Positions 24,078-33,461 of a DNA stretch of 64,000 nt are shown one piece after another. The position numbers and the translations under genes are program-made. Numbering within the stretch: the stretch's first letter is position 1; every line of letters begins with the position of its first letter. This DNA is from Amycolatopsis taiwanensis DSM 45107 (GTDB lineage: Bacteria > Actinomycetota > Actinomycetes > Mycobacteriales > Pseudonocardiaceae): NCBI RefSeq assembly GCF_000519205.1, contig NZ_JAFB01000035.1, forward strand, positions 37,790 to 101,789. The letters are read 5' to 3'. A model generated the notes under the pieces. That model saw only the letters and a program-made list of their open reading frames with translations, was not told where the DNA came from and searched no databases.

Positions 24078-25231
24078 TTGCCATGGCCGACGCAGGGCTA
24101 GCCGGGCGCGAGGAGGCAGGCGGACGACAGCCTCGGCCGAAAGCCATCCGCACGATCATCTACATGCTCTGCGGGTTGCCGCTTCGCCTGCTCGAGTTCG
24201 TGCTGGTCGTCGTGGGCTTCGCGGTCGGGGTGAGCACGACGGTGATCTGGATCGGCATCCCGATTCTCATGGCGACCACCAGCCTGGTTCGCGGTTGCGG
24301 AGACCTGGAGCGGCGGTGGGTACGGGCCATGCTGGACGCCCCGTTGCCGGAGGTCGAGCGCTTGCCGGTCGAGGGCGGCATCCTGCGTCGATGGCGGTAC
24401 CGCCTCGTCGATGGCACGACCTGGCGGGACCTCGGTTACCTCCTGGTGTCCTTCCCCCTCGCCATCGCCGAGTTCGCGATCGGCATCACCGCCATCGTGC
24501 TGCTGCCGATGGCGATCTGGGTCGCACCGTGGGTCGGCTGGATACGCAGCGCGCTCGCGGTCGCGCTGCTCGGGCCCAACCGCGCCGAGCGGCTCGCCGA
24601 GCACGCTCAGCGTCTGCAGGCTTCCCGGGCCCGTGGCGTGGACGCCGCCGAAGCGGAGCGCCGGCGCATCGAACGTGACCTGCACGACGGCGCGCAACAA
24701 CGGCTCGTCGCGGTGGCGATCAGCTTGGGCCGGGCCAAGAACAAGCTCAACGACGATCCCGTCGCGGCCCGTGGCCTGATCGACGAGGCACATGCCGACG
24801 CGAAGCTCGCGGTGTCCGAACTGCGGGACCTGGCCCGCGGCATCTACCCCGCGGTACTCGCCGACCGGGGTCTGGACGCGGCGCTCTCCGCGCAGGCCGC
24901 GAAGTCACCGGTGCCGGTCGACGTCCAGGTGGACGTCGAGCCGCGCCCCCCGGCAGCCGTGGAGACCACCGCCTATTTCATCGTCGGCGAGACCCTGACG
25001 AACATCGCCAAGCACTCCGGCGCGACCCAGGCCGAGGTCAAGGTCTGGCGAAGCGACGACAAGGTCGTCGTCGAGATCACCGACAACGGCAAGGGCGGCG
25101 CCGAGCTGCGGCCAGGCGGTGGGCTTGCCGGGCTGGCGGACCGGGCCGCCACGATCGACGGCGTGCTCACCGCGGTGAGCCCGCCCGGTGGGCCCACCGT
25201 CATTCGCGCCGACCTGCCGTGCACCTGGTGA
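24074..25231 (+). CDS. NarL-family sensor histidine kinase
   Basis: A 385-residue kinase: N-terminal four-helix membrane sensor (about 30-180), then a HisKA_3 dimerisation domain with the phospho-acceptor in AERRRIERDLHDGAQQRL, and an ATPase domain with the N-box GETLTNIAKHSGATQ and the G-box EITDNGKGG...GGGLAGLADR. It should phosphorylate the NarL-type regulator encoded 580 bp downstream. The pair is separated by a reversed, broken GNAT gene, and the last 43 bp of the kinase gene recur just before the regulator gene, so the operon was split after it formed. Confidence 0.9.
   Translation: MIAMADAGLAGREEAGGRQPRPKAIRTIIYMLCGLPLRLLEFVLVVVGFAVGVSTTVIWIGIPILMATTSLVRGCGDLERRWVRAMLDAPLPEVERLPVEGGILRRWRYRLVDGTTWRDLGYLLVSFPLAIAEFAIGITAIVLLPMAIWVAPWVGWIRSALAVALLGPNRAERLAEHAQRLQASRARGVDAAEAERRRIERDLHDGAQQRLVAVAISLGRAKNKLNDDPVAARGLIDEAHADAKLAVSELRDLARGIYPAVLADRGLDAALSAQAAKSPVPVDVQVDVEPRPPAAVETTAYFIVGETLTNIAKHSGATQAEVKVWRSDDKVVVEITDNGKGGAELRPGGGLAGLADRAATIDGVLTAVSPPGGPTVIRADLPCTW
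25189..25231. repeat. direct repeat, copy A (3' end of the kinase gene)
   Basis: This 43-bp segment beginning TGGGCCCACCGTCATTCGCG and ending TGGTGA at the kinase stop is repeated at 25732-25774 with 3 mismatches by eye. Confidence 0.85.
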
Positions 25232-25276
25232 TCACGCCAGAAGTCGTTGCAGCGTGGGTGACACCTGGATCGGCCG

Positions 25277-25633
25277 CTATCGCGGTCCTCCGACGCTCAA
25301 ACGTGGGCGCGCCTGGGCCTGCAGCAGCTTCGGTGACACCGCGAACCCGTGCCGCTCGTAGGCCGGCACGGCACGCTCCGACGAATGCACGGTGACCCGC
25401 TCCAGACCGAGTTCCGCGGCCAGGCGCAGGATCGCCTCGATCAACAGGCCGCCGAGTCCGCCGTCGCGGGCGTCCGGCACCACATACACGCACTGCACGT
25501 CGCCGGACGCTCGGGAGAAAGCCAGCGGCGTCGGCACACGCGTGGTGATCGCGAGAAACCCCATCCCGATCACCTGGTCCTCACGCACCACGACCAGGCA
25601 CCGGTGTGTGGCCGCGTTCTTCCGCGCCCACAC
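25277..25633 (-). pseudogene. GNAT acetyltransferase, N-terminally broken
   Basis: The open frame (118 residues from a GTG) has the GNAT core: VQCVYVVPDARDGGLGGLLIEAILRLAAE is the acetyl-CoA loop (R/Q-x-x-G-x-G/A-like), and AVPAYERHGF is the C-terminal motif. The first strand and helix are missing. In another frame just upstream, ATG...MTKIEVRPAHPVEFEAV reads like a GNAT N-terminus, then shifts frame; an in-frame TGA closes the core ORF. The gene therefore looks damaged by a deletion/frameshift, although a short product is possible. It is reversed relative to the surrounding two-component genes. Confidence 0.65.
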
Positions 25634-25731
25634 GGCGAACTCCCGCGACGGCTTCGAATTCGACCGGATGTGCGGGGCGGACTTCGATCTTCGTCATGCC
25701 GTTCATCGTGACCCCTCGGACCAGTTCCGGT

Positions 25732-25774
25732 TGGGCCCACCGTCCTTCGCGCCGACCTGCCGTGCAGCCGGTGA
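25732..25774. repeat. direct repeat, copy B (duplicated kinase 3' end)
   Basis: A 43-bp copy of the kinase-gene end, 36 bp before the response-regulator start. Together with copy A it brackets the GNAT remnant, as expected if a segment was inserted with duplication of the junction. Confidence 0.85.
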
Positions 25775-25810
25775 CCGTGAGATAAGGTGACCCGACAGCG
25801 GGGAGGTTCC

Positions 25811-26455
25811 ATGCGGGTCGTGATCGCGGAAGACGCGGTGCTGTTGCGCGCAGGCGTGCAACGACTGCTGGCCGACGACGGCATCGAGACCGCCGCCGCC
25901 GTCGACAACGGCGACGCGCTGGTCGAAGCGGTCAGCGAGCACCGGCCCGATCTCGCGATCGTGGACGTACGGATGCCGCCGACCTTCACCGACGAGGGCC
26001 TGCGCGCGGCGCTCAACGCCCGCCAGGCCGTGCCGGGACTGCCCGTGCTGGTGCTTTCCCAGTACGTCGAAGAGAGCTACGCGGTCGAATTGCTTTCCGG
26101 TGGCACCGGCGGGGTGGGCTACCTGCTCAAGGAGCGGGTCGCCGACGTCTCGGACTTCCTCGAAGCCGTTCGCCGGGTGGCAAAGGGCGGCACCGCGATA
26201 GACCCCGAGGTCATTTCGCAACTGATGGCGCGCGGCCGCCGGAACCCGCTGGACTCGCTGACCGCACGCGAGTCCGAGGTGCTCGGGTTGATGGCGCAGG
26301 GCCTGTCCAACACCGCCATCGCGAACACCCTGGTCGTCTCCCACGGGGCCGTCGAGAAGCACATCGGCAACATCTTCGCCAAGCTCGGCCTCGAGGCCAG
26401 CGCCGAGGAACACCGCCGCGTCCGCGCCGTCCTCACCTACCTGGGCCGCGCCTAG
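25811..26455 (+). CDS. NarL/LuxR-type response regulator
   Basis: The ATG at 25811 (SD GGGAGG) gives 214 residues. The receiver domain begins MRVVIAEDAVLLRAGV with the acidic pair ED. The phospho-acceptor is the Asp in LAIVDVRMPP; LSQY and LLKERV supply the conserved Ser/Thr and Lys. The C-terminal LuxR helix-turn-helix is LTARESEVLGLMAQGLSNTAIA...VSHGAVEKHIGNIFAKLGL. It is the partner of the kinase upstream. A split copy of the dispersed palindrome follows its stop by 26 bp. Confidence 0.93.
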   Translation: MRVVIAEDAVLLRAGVQRLLADDGIETAAAVDNGDALVEAVSEHRPDLAIVDVRMPPTFTDEGLRAALNARQAVPGLPVLVLSQYVEESYAVELLSGGTGGVGYLLKERVADVSDFLEAVRRVAKGGTAIDPEVISQLMARGRRNPLDSLTARESEVLGLMAQGLSNTAIANTLVVSHGAVEKHIGNIFAKLGLEASAEEHRRVRAVLTYLGRA

Positions 26456-26481
26456 CCAAGCTGGTAGCCCGCCTCCTCTTG

Positions 26482-26698
26482 TGGAGGAAGGGGCGTTTAC
26501 TACGGAAAGCGCTATTCGGAACCTGTGCGTGGGCTGAGCCCCTGGGCCCCTGCAAAGCACAGCGGCCTGGGGGCCTGCTCCCCGTTGGGTGTGGGGACGG
26601 AGACCCCACAGAGCACCGTCGTTGTCCGTCACCAAGGGTGTCGATCCTGCGTTTGAAAAGCGTTCGGGCTATCCGTAGCAAACGCCCCTTCCTTTCCA
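26482..26698. repeat. dispersed palindrome, copy 2, arms split by 165 bp
   Basis: The left arm (26482-26506, with GTTTACTACGGA instead of GTTTGCTACGGA) and right arm (26672-26698) are the same sequences as in the other copies. They enclose 165 bp of unrelated GC-rich sequence instead of a 1-10 nt loop. The interior codes for nothing I can recognise. The layout resembles a miniature element with terminal inverted repeats. Confidence 0.8.
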
Positions 26699-26796
26699 AC
26701 CAGCGTTGAATTACTCACCCGAATCGACGGCAGCATGTTCCTCGGCGCTCCCCTAACATGGGCGGACGTGCCATCGAACCCTGCGGAAGGGGCAGC

Positions 26797-27012
26797 ATGA
26801 CCGAGGTGAGCGTCCGCTTCTTCGGCGGCCCCTTGGACGGTCGCGAGCAAGTCCTCACCGACCCGGTGCCCGGCGCCGTCATCCGGCACGTCCACCTACA
26901 CCAGGGTCCCAAGATCGAAACCCGCTACCAGTTGGCCTACACCGACGAAACCGGCTGGCAGTATCGAATGTGCGAGCTGAACGCACCGGAGGTCGACGAA
27001 CTTCTGGAGTAG
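26797..27012 (+). CDS. small conserved-looking protein
   Basis: The ATG at 26797 gives 71 residues (MTEVSVRFFGGPLDGREQVL opening, then a beta-rich body with HVHLHQGPKIETRYQLAY). The FFGGPLDG opening and the Tyr-rich strands are a pattern I associate with small actinobacterial and phage proteins of unknown function. An AAGGGG ribosome site precedes the start. It is followed by the acyltransferase gene on the same strand. Confidence 0.65.
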   Translation: MTEVSVRFFGGPLDGREQVLTDPVPGAVIRHVHLHQGPKIETRYQLAYTDETGWQYRMCELNAPEVDELLE

Positions 27013-27072
27013 GGCCATCCCTACCCCGCAGCCCTCGGCAAACCCGAGATCAAGAGGGCGGTTCGCACCAAT

Positions 27073-28395
27073 GTGCCAGCAGGCCTGAGCGACCAGGCTT
27101 TGGGCATGCCCCCAAGCCAGCTCCGGCCCACCACGGCCGGCCGCGACATCTTCCTCGACGTCATCCGCACCGGTGCCATCCTCGCGGTGGTCGGCCAGCA
27201 CTGGCTGATGCCGGTGCTCAGCTACGCCGACGGCCGGCTCGCCACCGGAAACGCCCTCGCCACACCGGGCTGGTGGGCGGTGACCTGGCTGTCCCAGGTC
27301 ATGCCGCTGGTGTTCTTCGCCGGTGGCGCGGCCAACCTGATCTCCCTGCGCCGCGCCGAATCCGCATCGGGCTGGCTCGCCGGGCGGATCAGCCGCCTGC
27401 TGCTGCCGACCGTGCCGCTGATCGCCGTGTGGCTGGCGGTTCCTCACCTGCTGCGCGGTCTCGGGGTGCCGGAGCAACCGCTGGACATCGCGGGGGCGAT
27501 CGCCGGGCAGTTGCTCTGGTTCCTTGGCGTCTACCTGCTCACCGTGCTGGCCGCCCCGGTCATGCTGGCCGCCCACCGCAGGTGGGGACTGGCAGTCCCC
27601 GTCGTGCTGACCGGCCTGGCGCTGGTGGTCGACCTGCTCCGGTTCAACGGCTTCGGGTTGCTCGGCTACGTCAACGCGATCTTCGTCTGGCTTGCCGTCC
27701 ACCAACTCGGTTTCCTTTACGCGGAAGGGAAACTCGGTACCCTTCGCCCGCGCGCCGCGCTTGGCATGTCCGCGGCGGGCTTCGGCGTGACAGGGCTGAT
27801 GGTCGCCTTCGGACCGTACCCGGCGAGCATGATCGGTATGCCCGGCGCGCCGGTGTCGAACATGAGCCCGCCCACCGCCGTCCTGGTGAGCCTTGCGGTG
27901 GGCCAGATCGGGTTGATGCTCGCCCTTCGGCCCAAGATCAACGAACTCGCCACGCGGCCCGCGGTCGCGGCCACGCTGCGCTGGATCGGGCCCCGGTTCA
28001 TGAGCGTCTACCTGTGGCACATGCCCGCACTTGTGGTCGTCGCCGGGATCTCGGTGCTCGGCTTCGGCTATGCCACACCGGCGCCGGGCACCCTGGACTG
28101 GCTGACCGCCGCCCCGCTGTGGCTGGGCGCCGCGGGGCTGGTGCTGGCTGGACTGCTCCGCGTGTTCAGCCGCTTCGAGAAGGCACCCCGCGCGGCGACG
28201 GGCGGCCCCGTTTCCCTGCCACTGCTGGCCTTCGCCGCCGTGGCCGGCTCGGTAGGCACCCTGGGTCTGGCCGCTCGCGGGTTCGCCGCCCCGGTCGACG
28301 GCGGGATCCTGGCCGGACCGGTGCCCTGGGTGGCCCTGGTTCTCACGGGCCTGCTGGTGGCGTTCTCGAACAGCGCCGTACCGGTCAGAGGTTGA
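27073..28395 (+). CDS. membrane acyltransferase (acyltransferase-3 family)
   Basis: The GTG at 27073 gives 440 residues with about ten transmembrane helices. The acyltransferase-3 start is recognisable as RDIFLDVIRTGAILAVVGQHWL, with the conserved His after helix 1, and SVYLWHMPALVVVAG in a late helix carries the second His. Such proteins transfer acyl groups to exported sugars, lipids or peptides. The substrate is unknown. The 3' end overlaps the convergent amidohydrolase gene by 11 bp. Confidence 0.82.
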   Translation: MPAGLSDQALGMPPSQLRPTTAGRDIFLDVIRTGAILAVVGQHWLMPVLSYADGRLATGNALATPGWWAVTWLSQVMPLVFFAGGAANLISLRRAESASGWLAGRISRLLLPTVPLIAVWLAVPHLLRGLGVPEQPLDIAGAIAGQLLWFLGVYLLTVLAAPVMLAAHRRWGLAVPVVLTGLALVVDLLRFNGFGLLGYVNAIFVWLAVHQLGFLYAEGKLGTLRPRAALGMSAAGFGVTGLMVAFGPYPASMIGMPGAPVSNMSPPTAVLVSLAVGQIGLMLALRPKINELATRPAVAATLRWIGPRFMSVYLWHMPALVVVAGISVLGFGYATPAPGTLDWLTAAPLWLGAAGLVLAGLLRVFSRFEKAPRAATGGPVSLPLLAFAAVAGSVGTLGLAARGFAAPVDGGILAGPVPWVALVLTGLLVAFSNSAVPVRG

Positions 28396-29284
28396 GCAGC
28401 TTGGCAGGGGTGTCGTGCAGCACCGCGCGCAGGAAGCCGTCGCCGAGGCGATCGTCGGCGGCGGCCCAGCCGGCGATCGCCCGCAGCTGGGTGGCATAGG
28501 GATAAGGAATATTGGGGAAATCGGTGCCCAAAGCGACCCGGTCGGCGATGGTCGCCAGCCGGGCCGCCCAGTCGGCCGGGAGCCGCTGCATTTTCTCGGT
28601 GAACGGAACCCCGACCATGGTGGTGTCGAGATATACCCGCGGATAGCGCGCGACCAGGTCCAGTGCGGCCTCGTAGTCGGGCATCCCCGCGTGGGCGAGC
28701 ACGGCGACCAGCCGCGGATGCCGGTTCAGTACCTCGCCGAACACGTCGAGGCCGGTGAACGGGCCCCGCTCAGGGCCGTTTCCGGCATGGACCACCACCG
28801 GGACACCCGCTTCGGCCAGCGCACCCCACACCGGTTCGAGGAGCTCCCCACGCGGGTCGTACGCGCCGACCTGGACGTGCGCTTTGAAGCACCGGACCCC
28901 GGCCCGGAGCGCCTTGTCTACATAGGACGCGGCGGACGGTTCCGGGTAGAACGTCGCGGTCGGGACCGCGGCTGGCACGCGCTCGGCGAATTCGAGCGCC
29001 CAGCCGTTGAGCCACTCGGCCATATCCGGTTTGTGGGGATAGACGAGTGGTGCGAAGCGAAGTACGCCGAAGGATTCCAGCAGCGCCAGCCGTTCGCTCT
29101 CCGTTCGCCGGTACCACACCGGCCACGAGTACCCGGTGCGTTTGGCGATCCCGTCGAAGTACGCCCAGACCTTGGTCAGCATGCGTTCGGGCAGGAAGTG
29201 CAGGTGCAGATCGACCAGGCCGTCCAGGCCCAGCCCTCGTACCCACGACCCGATGTCGTCGTCTCGTTCCGGCCCGGGTTCCAC
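28385..29284 (-). CDS. amidohydrolase-family protein (TIM barrel, amidohydrolase_2)
   Basis: The GTG at 29284 gives 299 residues. Metal-site features of the superfamily are VDLHLHFLPERM (H-x-H), the central VRCFKAHVQVGAYDPRG (Lys/His strand), VVVHAGNGPE, LAHAGMPDYEAALDLV and VALGTDFPNIPYPY with the catalytic Asp. The closest known types are ACMSD-like decarboxylases/hydrolases of uncharacterised substrate. It starts 2 bp after the smpB stop, so it is transcribed with the translation-rescue genes. Confidence 0.82.
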   Translation of the reverse strand: MEPGPERDDDIGSWVRGLGLDGLVDLHLHFLPERMLTKVWAYFDGIAKRTGYSWPVWYRRTESERLALLESFGVLRFAPLVYPHKPDMAEWLNGWALEFAERVPAAVPTATFYPEPSAASYVDKALRAGVRCFKAHVQVGAYDPRGELLEPVWGALAEAGVPVVVHAGNGPERGPFTGLDVFGEVLNRHPRLVAVLAHAGMPDYEAALDLVARYPRVYLDTTMVGVPFTEKMQRLPADWAARLATIADRVALGTDFPNIPYPYATQLRAIAGWAAADDRLGDGFLRAVLHDTPAKLLNL

Positions 29285-29286
29285 AG

Positions 29287-29763
29287 TCAGCGGCGGCCCT
29301 TCAAAGCTCGCCCCACCGCGCGGCTGATCTCGCGTTGAGCGTCGCGTTTGGCCAGATCCTGCCGCTTGTCGTAGGCCTTCTTACCCTTGGCGAGCGCCAA
29401 CTCGACCTTGACCCGACCGTCCTTGAAGTACAGCGACAGCGGCACCAGGCTGAGCCCGCTCTCCTTGGTCTTGCCGATCAGTTTCTCGATCTCTCCGCGG
29501 TGCAGCAGCAGCTTGCGGTGCCGGCGCGCTTCGTGATTGGTCCACGTGCCGTGCTCATACTCCGGGATGTGCAGGTTGCGCAGCCAGACCTCACCGTCAT
29601 CGACGGTGGCGAACGCATCGGCCAGCGAGGCCCGGCCCGCGCGCAAGCTCTTCACCTCGGTGCCCACCAGGACGAGACCGGCCTCATAGGTGTCCAGGAT
29701 CGAGTAGTCGTGCCGCGCACGACGGTTCGACACGATCACCTTGTGGCCAAGTTCCTTGGGCAT
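29287..29763 (-). CDS. smpB: SsrA-binding protein SmpB
   Basis: A 158-residue OB-fold protein that binds tmRNA and places it in stalled ribosomes. Hallmarks are [42 protein letters not shown] and the C-terminal basic tail ([23 protein letters not shown]) that enters the mRNA channel. Its RNA partner ssrA lies on the same strand downstream, separated by about 6 kb of other genes. It follows ftsX. Confidence 0.97.
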   Translation of the reverse strand: MPKELGHKVIVSNRRARHDYSILDTYEAGLVLVGTEVKSLRAGRASLADAFATVDDGEVWLRNLHIPEYEHGTWTNHEARRHRKLLLHRGEIEKLIGKTKESGLSLVPLSLYFKDGRVKVELALAKGKKAYDKRQDLAKRDAQREISRAVGRALKGRR

Positions 29764-29846
29764 GTCTCCAGGTTATCGGACGTACGCAACACCATTGCGA
29801 ACCGTGACTCACCGGCATCGCCTGACCTCGGGAATCGCGGCCGAGC

Positions 29847-30743
29847 TCAGTGCCGGACATACATCCGCAACGTCAGGTAACCAGTGGTCGCCGAAATCAC
29901 GAGCGATGTGAGCAGCAGCCATGGTGAGGTGACGACGATATCGAGCACGTCGATTCGTGGAATGATGCCCGCCGCGACCGACAGTATCTTGTCGAGGAAG
30001 GTGTACTTGATCACGAGCAGGCCGCCCACCGCGAACACCCAGCCGACGATCCCGGTCATGACCGCCTCGAGCAGGAACGGCAACTGGGTATACCACCGGG
30101 TCGCGCCGACCAGCCGCATGATCCCGACTTCCTTACGCCTGGTGAAGGCGGAAATCTGCACCGTGTTCGAGATCAGCAGCAGCGCCGCGAGGGCCTGGAT
30201 CAACGCGACGACGAAGGTGGCGTCCCGCACGGCGCCGAGCAGCCCGAAGAAGCGGTTCAGGAACTGCTGCTGGTCCTCGATCCGGTCCACGCCCGGACGC
30301 TGTCCGTATTCCTGGTTGATGACCGCGCTCCGGCTGGGATCGTGCAGCTTGATCTGCAGGGAGGCCGGCAATGCCTCCGGCCGCGCCGACTGCAGCAGGA
30401 TCGGGTTGTCCTGGAAGATCTTCTGGAACCGCGCGAAGGCTTGATCGCGGTTTTCGAACACCACGGTCTGGACGGCCGGGTTGTTCTGGACGCTCTGCAG
30501 CAGGCCGCGGCACGGGTCTTGCGAGCAGTCCTTGTCGTTGGCGCTCACGTCCTGATCGAGGAAGATCGACACCTCGACGTCGGCCAGGTAGGCCGCGCTC
30601 ATCTTGTCGATGGTGCGCACGATCAACAGACCGCCACCGAGCATGCCAAGCGACACGGCGGTGGTGATGATCATGGCGATGGTCATCGTGACATTTCGGC
30701 GCAGGCCGGTGAAGACCTCGCTGAACACGAAACTTGCGCGCAT
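29847..30743 (-). CDS. ftsX: cell-division ABC permease FtsX
   Basis: A 298-residue membrane protein with one N-terminal helix, a large extracellular loop (about 45-165, with two cysteines in DCSQDPCRG that probably form a disulfide) and three C-terminal helices. The cytoplasmic coupling segment FTRRKEVGIMRLVGATRWY precedes the last helices. With FtsE it activates extracellular peptidoglycan hydrolases (RipC-type in mycobacteria). It starts 52 bp after ftsE. Confidence 0.95.
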   Translation of the reverse strand: MRASFVFSEVFTGLRRNVTMTIAMIITTAVSLGMLGGGLLIVRTIDKMSAAYLADVEVSIFLDQDVSANDKDCSQDPCRGLLQSVQNNPAVQTVVFENRDQAFARFQKIFQDNPILLQSARPEALPASLQIKLHDPSRSAVINQEYGQRPGVDRIEDQQQFLNRFFGLLGAVRDATFVVALIQALAALLLISNTVQISAFTRRKEVGIMRLVGATRWYTQLPFLLEAVMTGIVGWVFAVGGLLVIKYTFLDKILSVAAGIIPRIDVLDIVVTSPWLLLTSLVISATTGYLTLRMYVRH

Positions 30744-30795
30744 CGGGGGTACTTACCTTCGAGGTCGGGGGCTGTGCGGGGACCTGGTCGGGGAA

Positions 30796-31485
30796 CTAGC
30801 GGCCCACGCCATAGACGCCTCGGGCGTCGTCGCGGATCACTCTGCCGAGCTGGAGCTCAACCACACGGCGGCGCATGGAGTCCACGATGGAGTGATCGTG
30901 CGTGGCCATGAGCACGGTGGTGCCAGTGCGGTTGATGCGCTCGAGCAGCAGCATGATGTCCTGGCTGGTGTCCGGGTCGAGGTTCCCGGTCGGCTCGTCG
31001 GCCAGCAGCACCAGCGGCCGGTTGACGAACGCGCGCGCGATCGCGACGCGCTGCTGTTCACCACCGGAGAGCTCGTTCGGCATCCGGTCGGCCTTGCCTT
31101 CCAGACCCACGAGTTCGAGAACCTCGGGCACCACCTTGCGGATCGTGTGCCGAGGCTTGCCGATCACCTCCAGCGCGAACGCGACGTTCCCGGCGACGGT
31201 CTTGTTGTTCAACAGGCGGAAGTCCTGGAAGACGCAGCCGATGGTCTGCCGCAGGCGGGGGATCCTGCGCCGGGCCATCTTCGCCAGGTCGAAGTTGGAC
31301 ACATACACCCGGCCCTTGCTGGGCACTTCCTCCCTCAGCAGGAGCCGGAGAAACGTCGACTTCCCGGATCCCGAAGGGCCGATCAGGAAGACGAACTCAC
31401 CTTTGTCCACCTCGACAGACACGCCCTCGAGTGCGGGGCGCGTCGACCTCTTGTAGACCTTGGAGACTGCATCGAGCCGGATCAC
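30796..31485 (-). CDS. ftsE: cell-division ABC ATPase FtsE
   Basis: A 229-residue ATPase with Walker [11 protein letters not shown], a Q-loop ([10 protein letters not shown]), the signature [10 protein letters not shown], Walker B LVLLADEP and the H-loop ATHDHS. The [11 protein letters not shown] start is typical. It is the cytosolic partner of FtsX in septal wall hydrolysis control. It lies downstream of prfB, separated by 222 bp that include a dispersed palindrome, so it may have its own promoter. Confidence 0.96.
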   Translation of the reverse strand: MIRLDAVSKVYKRSTRPALEGVSVEVDKGEFVFLIGPSGSGKSTFLRLLLREEVPSKGRVYVSNFDLAKMARRRIPRLRQTIGCVFQDFRLLNNKTVAGNVAFALEVIGKPRHTIRKVVPEVLELVGLEGKADRMPNELSGGEQQRVAIARAFVNRPLVLLADEPTGNLDPDTSQDIMLLLERINRTGTTVLMATHDHSIVDSMRRRVVELQLGRVIRDDARGVYGVGR

Positions 31486-31643
31486 GGTGCGCCATCCTAC
31501 TCATTGCGAACGTTAAGCCCAGGTAGGCATCGGCCAACCGGCAACTCCGCCCGGCGTGGCGAGGGGATGCGGGAGCGGAAGCCCACAAGGCGGAGCATCC
31601 AGGGCTCGCCCAAGCCCGAGCATGGGACGAAGCCTTTGCAAAG

Positions 31644-31695
31644 GGAGGAAGGGGCGTTTGCTACGGATAGTCCGTAGCAAACGCCCCTTCCTCCA
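31644..31695. repeat. dispersed palindrome, copy 3
   Basis: Perfect arms (GGAGGAAGGGGCGTTTGCTA continuing CGGA, and the exact complement) around a short TAG loop. It lies 12 bp past the prfB stop and before ftsE, both leftward. Confidence 0.9.
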
Positions 31696-31707
31696 GGTAG
31701 GCCCGAA

Positions 31708-32820
31708 CTACGCCGCCGCGGTCGCCTGCTTGCGCCAGCGGATACCGGCTTCCAGGAACCCGTCGATGTCGCCGTCGAGCACGGTCGAAGGGTTGCCGAC
31801 CTCGTAGTCCGTCCGCAGGTCCTTCACCATCTGGTACGGATGCAGCACGTACGAACGCATCTGGTTACCCCAGCTCGACCCGCCGTCCTTGAGCGCGTCG
31901 AGCTCGGCGCGGTCCTCTTCCTTCTTCCGCTGCAGCAGCTTCGCCTGCAACACCTTCATCGCGGCCGCCTTGTTCTGCAGCTGCGACTTCTCGTTCTGGC
32001 AGGAGACCACGATGCCGGTCGGAAGGTGAGTGATCCGCACGGCCGAGTCGGTGGTGTTCACGCTCTGTCCACCCGGACCTGACGAACGGTATACGTCGAC
32101 CCTGATGTCCTTCTCCGGGATGTCGACGTGGTCGACCTCCTCGACCTCGGGCAGCACCTCGACGTGCGCGAACGACGTCTGTCGCCGGCTCTGGTTGTCG
32201 AACGGCGAGATCCGCACCAGCCGGTGCGTGCCCTGCTCGACCGAGAGCGTGCCGTACACGTACGGCGCGGTCACCTTGAAGGTCGCCGACTTGATGCCCG
32301 CCTCTTCGGCGTAGGAGATGTCGTAGACCTCCGCCGGGTACCCGTGGCGCTCGGCCCAGCGCAGGTACATCCGCATGAGCATCTCGGCCCAGTCGGCCGC
32401 GTCCACCCCGCCGGCCTCGGACCGGATGGTGACCACGGCGTTCCGGTCGTCGTACTCGCCGGAAAGCAGGGTACGGACTTCCAGCGCGTCGATGTCCCTG
32501 GTCAGCTGGGCAAGGTCGGACTCGGCTTCGGCCCGGCTCGTGCTGTCCCCCTCGGCCTCGGCGAGTTCGTAGAGCACGCCGAGGTCGTCAAGCCGCTGGC
32601 GCAGGTCGGTGACCCGGCGCAGTTCGCTCTGCCGATGCGAGAGCTGGCTGGTGACCTTCTGCGCCGTTTCGGGATCATCCCAGAGGTTGGGCTGGGATGC
32701 CTGCTGTTCCAGGTCGGCGACCTGGGCACGCAGGCCGTCCAGATCCATGACGGCCTCGACCTGCGTCAGTTTGGCGGCGAGGTCCTTCAGGTCTGCTTCG
32801 AACTCAGCACTCACAACCAT
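31708..32820 (-). CDS. prfB: peptide chain release factor 2
   Basis: From the ATG at 32820 the product is 370 residues. RF2 recognises UGA and UAA stops: the discriminator SPF is in [10 protein letters not shown], and the catalytic GGQ is in [19 protein letters not shown]. The N-terminal helical domain precedes them. The programmed frameshift found in many bacterial prfB genes is absent; the frame is continuous, as in other actinobacteria. It heads the prfB-ftsE-ftsX-smpB block. Confidence 0.97.
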   Translation of the reverse strand: MVVSAEFEADLKDLAAKLTQVEAVMDLDGLRAQVADLEQQASQPNLWDDPETAQKVTSQLSHRQSELRRVTDLRQRLDDLGVLYELAEAEGDSTSRAEAESDLAQLTRDIDALEVRTLLSGEYDDRNAVVTIRSEAGGVDAADWAEMLMRMYLRWAERHGYPAEVYDISYAEEAGIKSATFKVTAPYVYGTLSVEQGTHRLVRISPFDNQSRRQTSFAHVEVLPEVEEVDHVDIPEKDIRVDVYRSSGPGGQSVNTTDSAVRITHLPTGIVVSCQNEKSQLQNKAAAMKVLQAKLLQRKKEEDRAELDALKDGGSSWGNQMRSYVLHPYQMVKDLRTDYEVGNPSTVLDGDIDGFLEAGIRWRKQATAAA

Positions 32821-32851
32821 CAAGGTTACGGCACCGAATTCGAGCACATCC

Positions 32852-33352
32852 TCAGGACTGCGGGATGGCATCCACCAGTTTCAGCGCGGCCCGCGCGTGG
32901 GCCTGACCGAACTCGGCGACCGCCTTCGTGTACGGGTTCTCGGCGGCCTTGACCGCGGCCTTCGCCTCGTCCAGTTCCTGGCTGTATGCCGCACGCGCGG
33001 TGTCGATCAACGTCGCGCGCTGCTTCGCGGTGAGCGAAGCGGCATGCACGAGCCGCAGGATCAACGGGCTGCGCAAGTGGTCCGGACCGGAGTCACTGGT
33101 GAGCCAGGCCTTGAACGCCTTCTTCCCGGCCGCGGTGATCGCGTACTGCTGACTGGACCGTGGGCCCTGCTTGCCGAGCCGCACCAGGCCTTCCTTGGCC
33201 AGTGCGGGCAACTCCCGATAGACCTGGCTACGCGTGACACTGAAGAACGTCCCGAATCGTTCTTCGGCGCTGGCGACGAGCTGACCACCCGTCGCCGGAC
33301 CGTCTTGGAGCAAACCGAGCAATGCCGCTGCTGTCGCGTTCAGTTCAGACAC
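32852..33352 (-). CDS. PadR-family regulator
   Basis: The GTG at 33352 gives 166 residues: PadR winged helix ([67 protein letters not shown]) and a helical PadR C-terminal domain. It lies 31 bp upstream of prfB on the same strand. Two direct repeats upstream may be its operator. Target and ligand are unknown. Confidence 0.85.
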   Translation of the reverse strand: MSELNATAAALLGLLQDGPATGGQLVASAEERFGTFFSVTRSQVYRELPALAKEGLVRLGKQGPRSSQQYAITAAGKKAFKAWLTSDSGPDHLRSPLILRLVHAASLTAKQRATLIDTARAAYSQELDEAKAAVKAAENPYTKAVAEFGQAHARAALKLVDAIPQS

Positions 33353-33382
33353 CCCCACACCGTCCCACTTTTCTCGCGATCT

Positions 33383-33419
33383 GTCCACAGTGGCCACATA
33401 TCTCCGTCCACAATGGCCA
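33383..33419. promoter_or_regulatory. direct repeats upstream of the padR-like gene
   Basis: GTCCACAGTGGCCA (33383-33396) and GTCCACAATGGCCA (33406-33419) are 14-bp repeats one base apart in sequence, spaced 23 bp start to start, 31-67 bp before the start codon. Each contains the palindrome TGGCCA. An operator is plausible. Confidence 0.45.
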
Positions 33420-33461
33420 TTGCAACTCCCCCATACGGCCCAACCGCAATACGCCAGTAGC

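Noticed and set aside
31708..32820. Programmed frameshift in prfB
   Set aside because: The frame is continuous from start to stop, with no in-frame UGA early in the gene.
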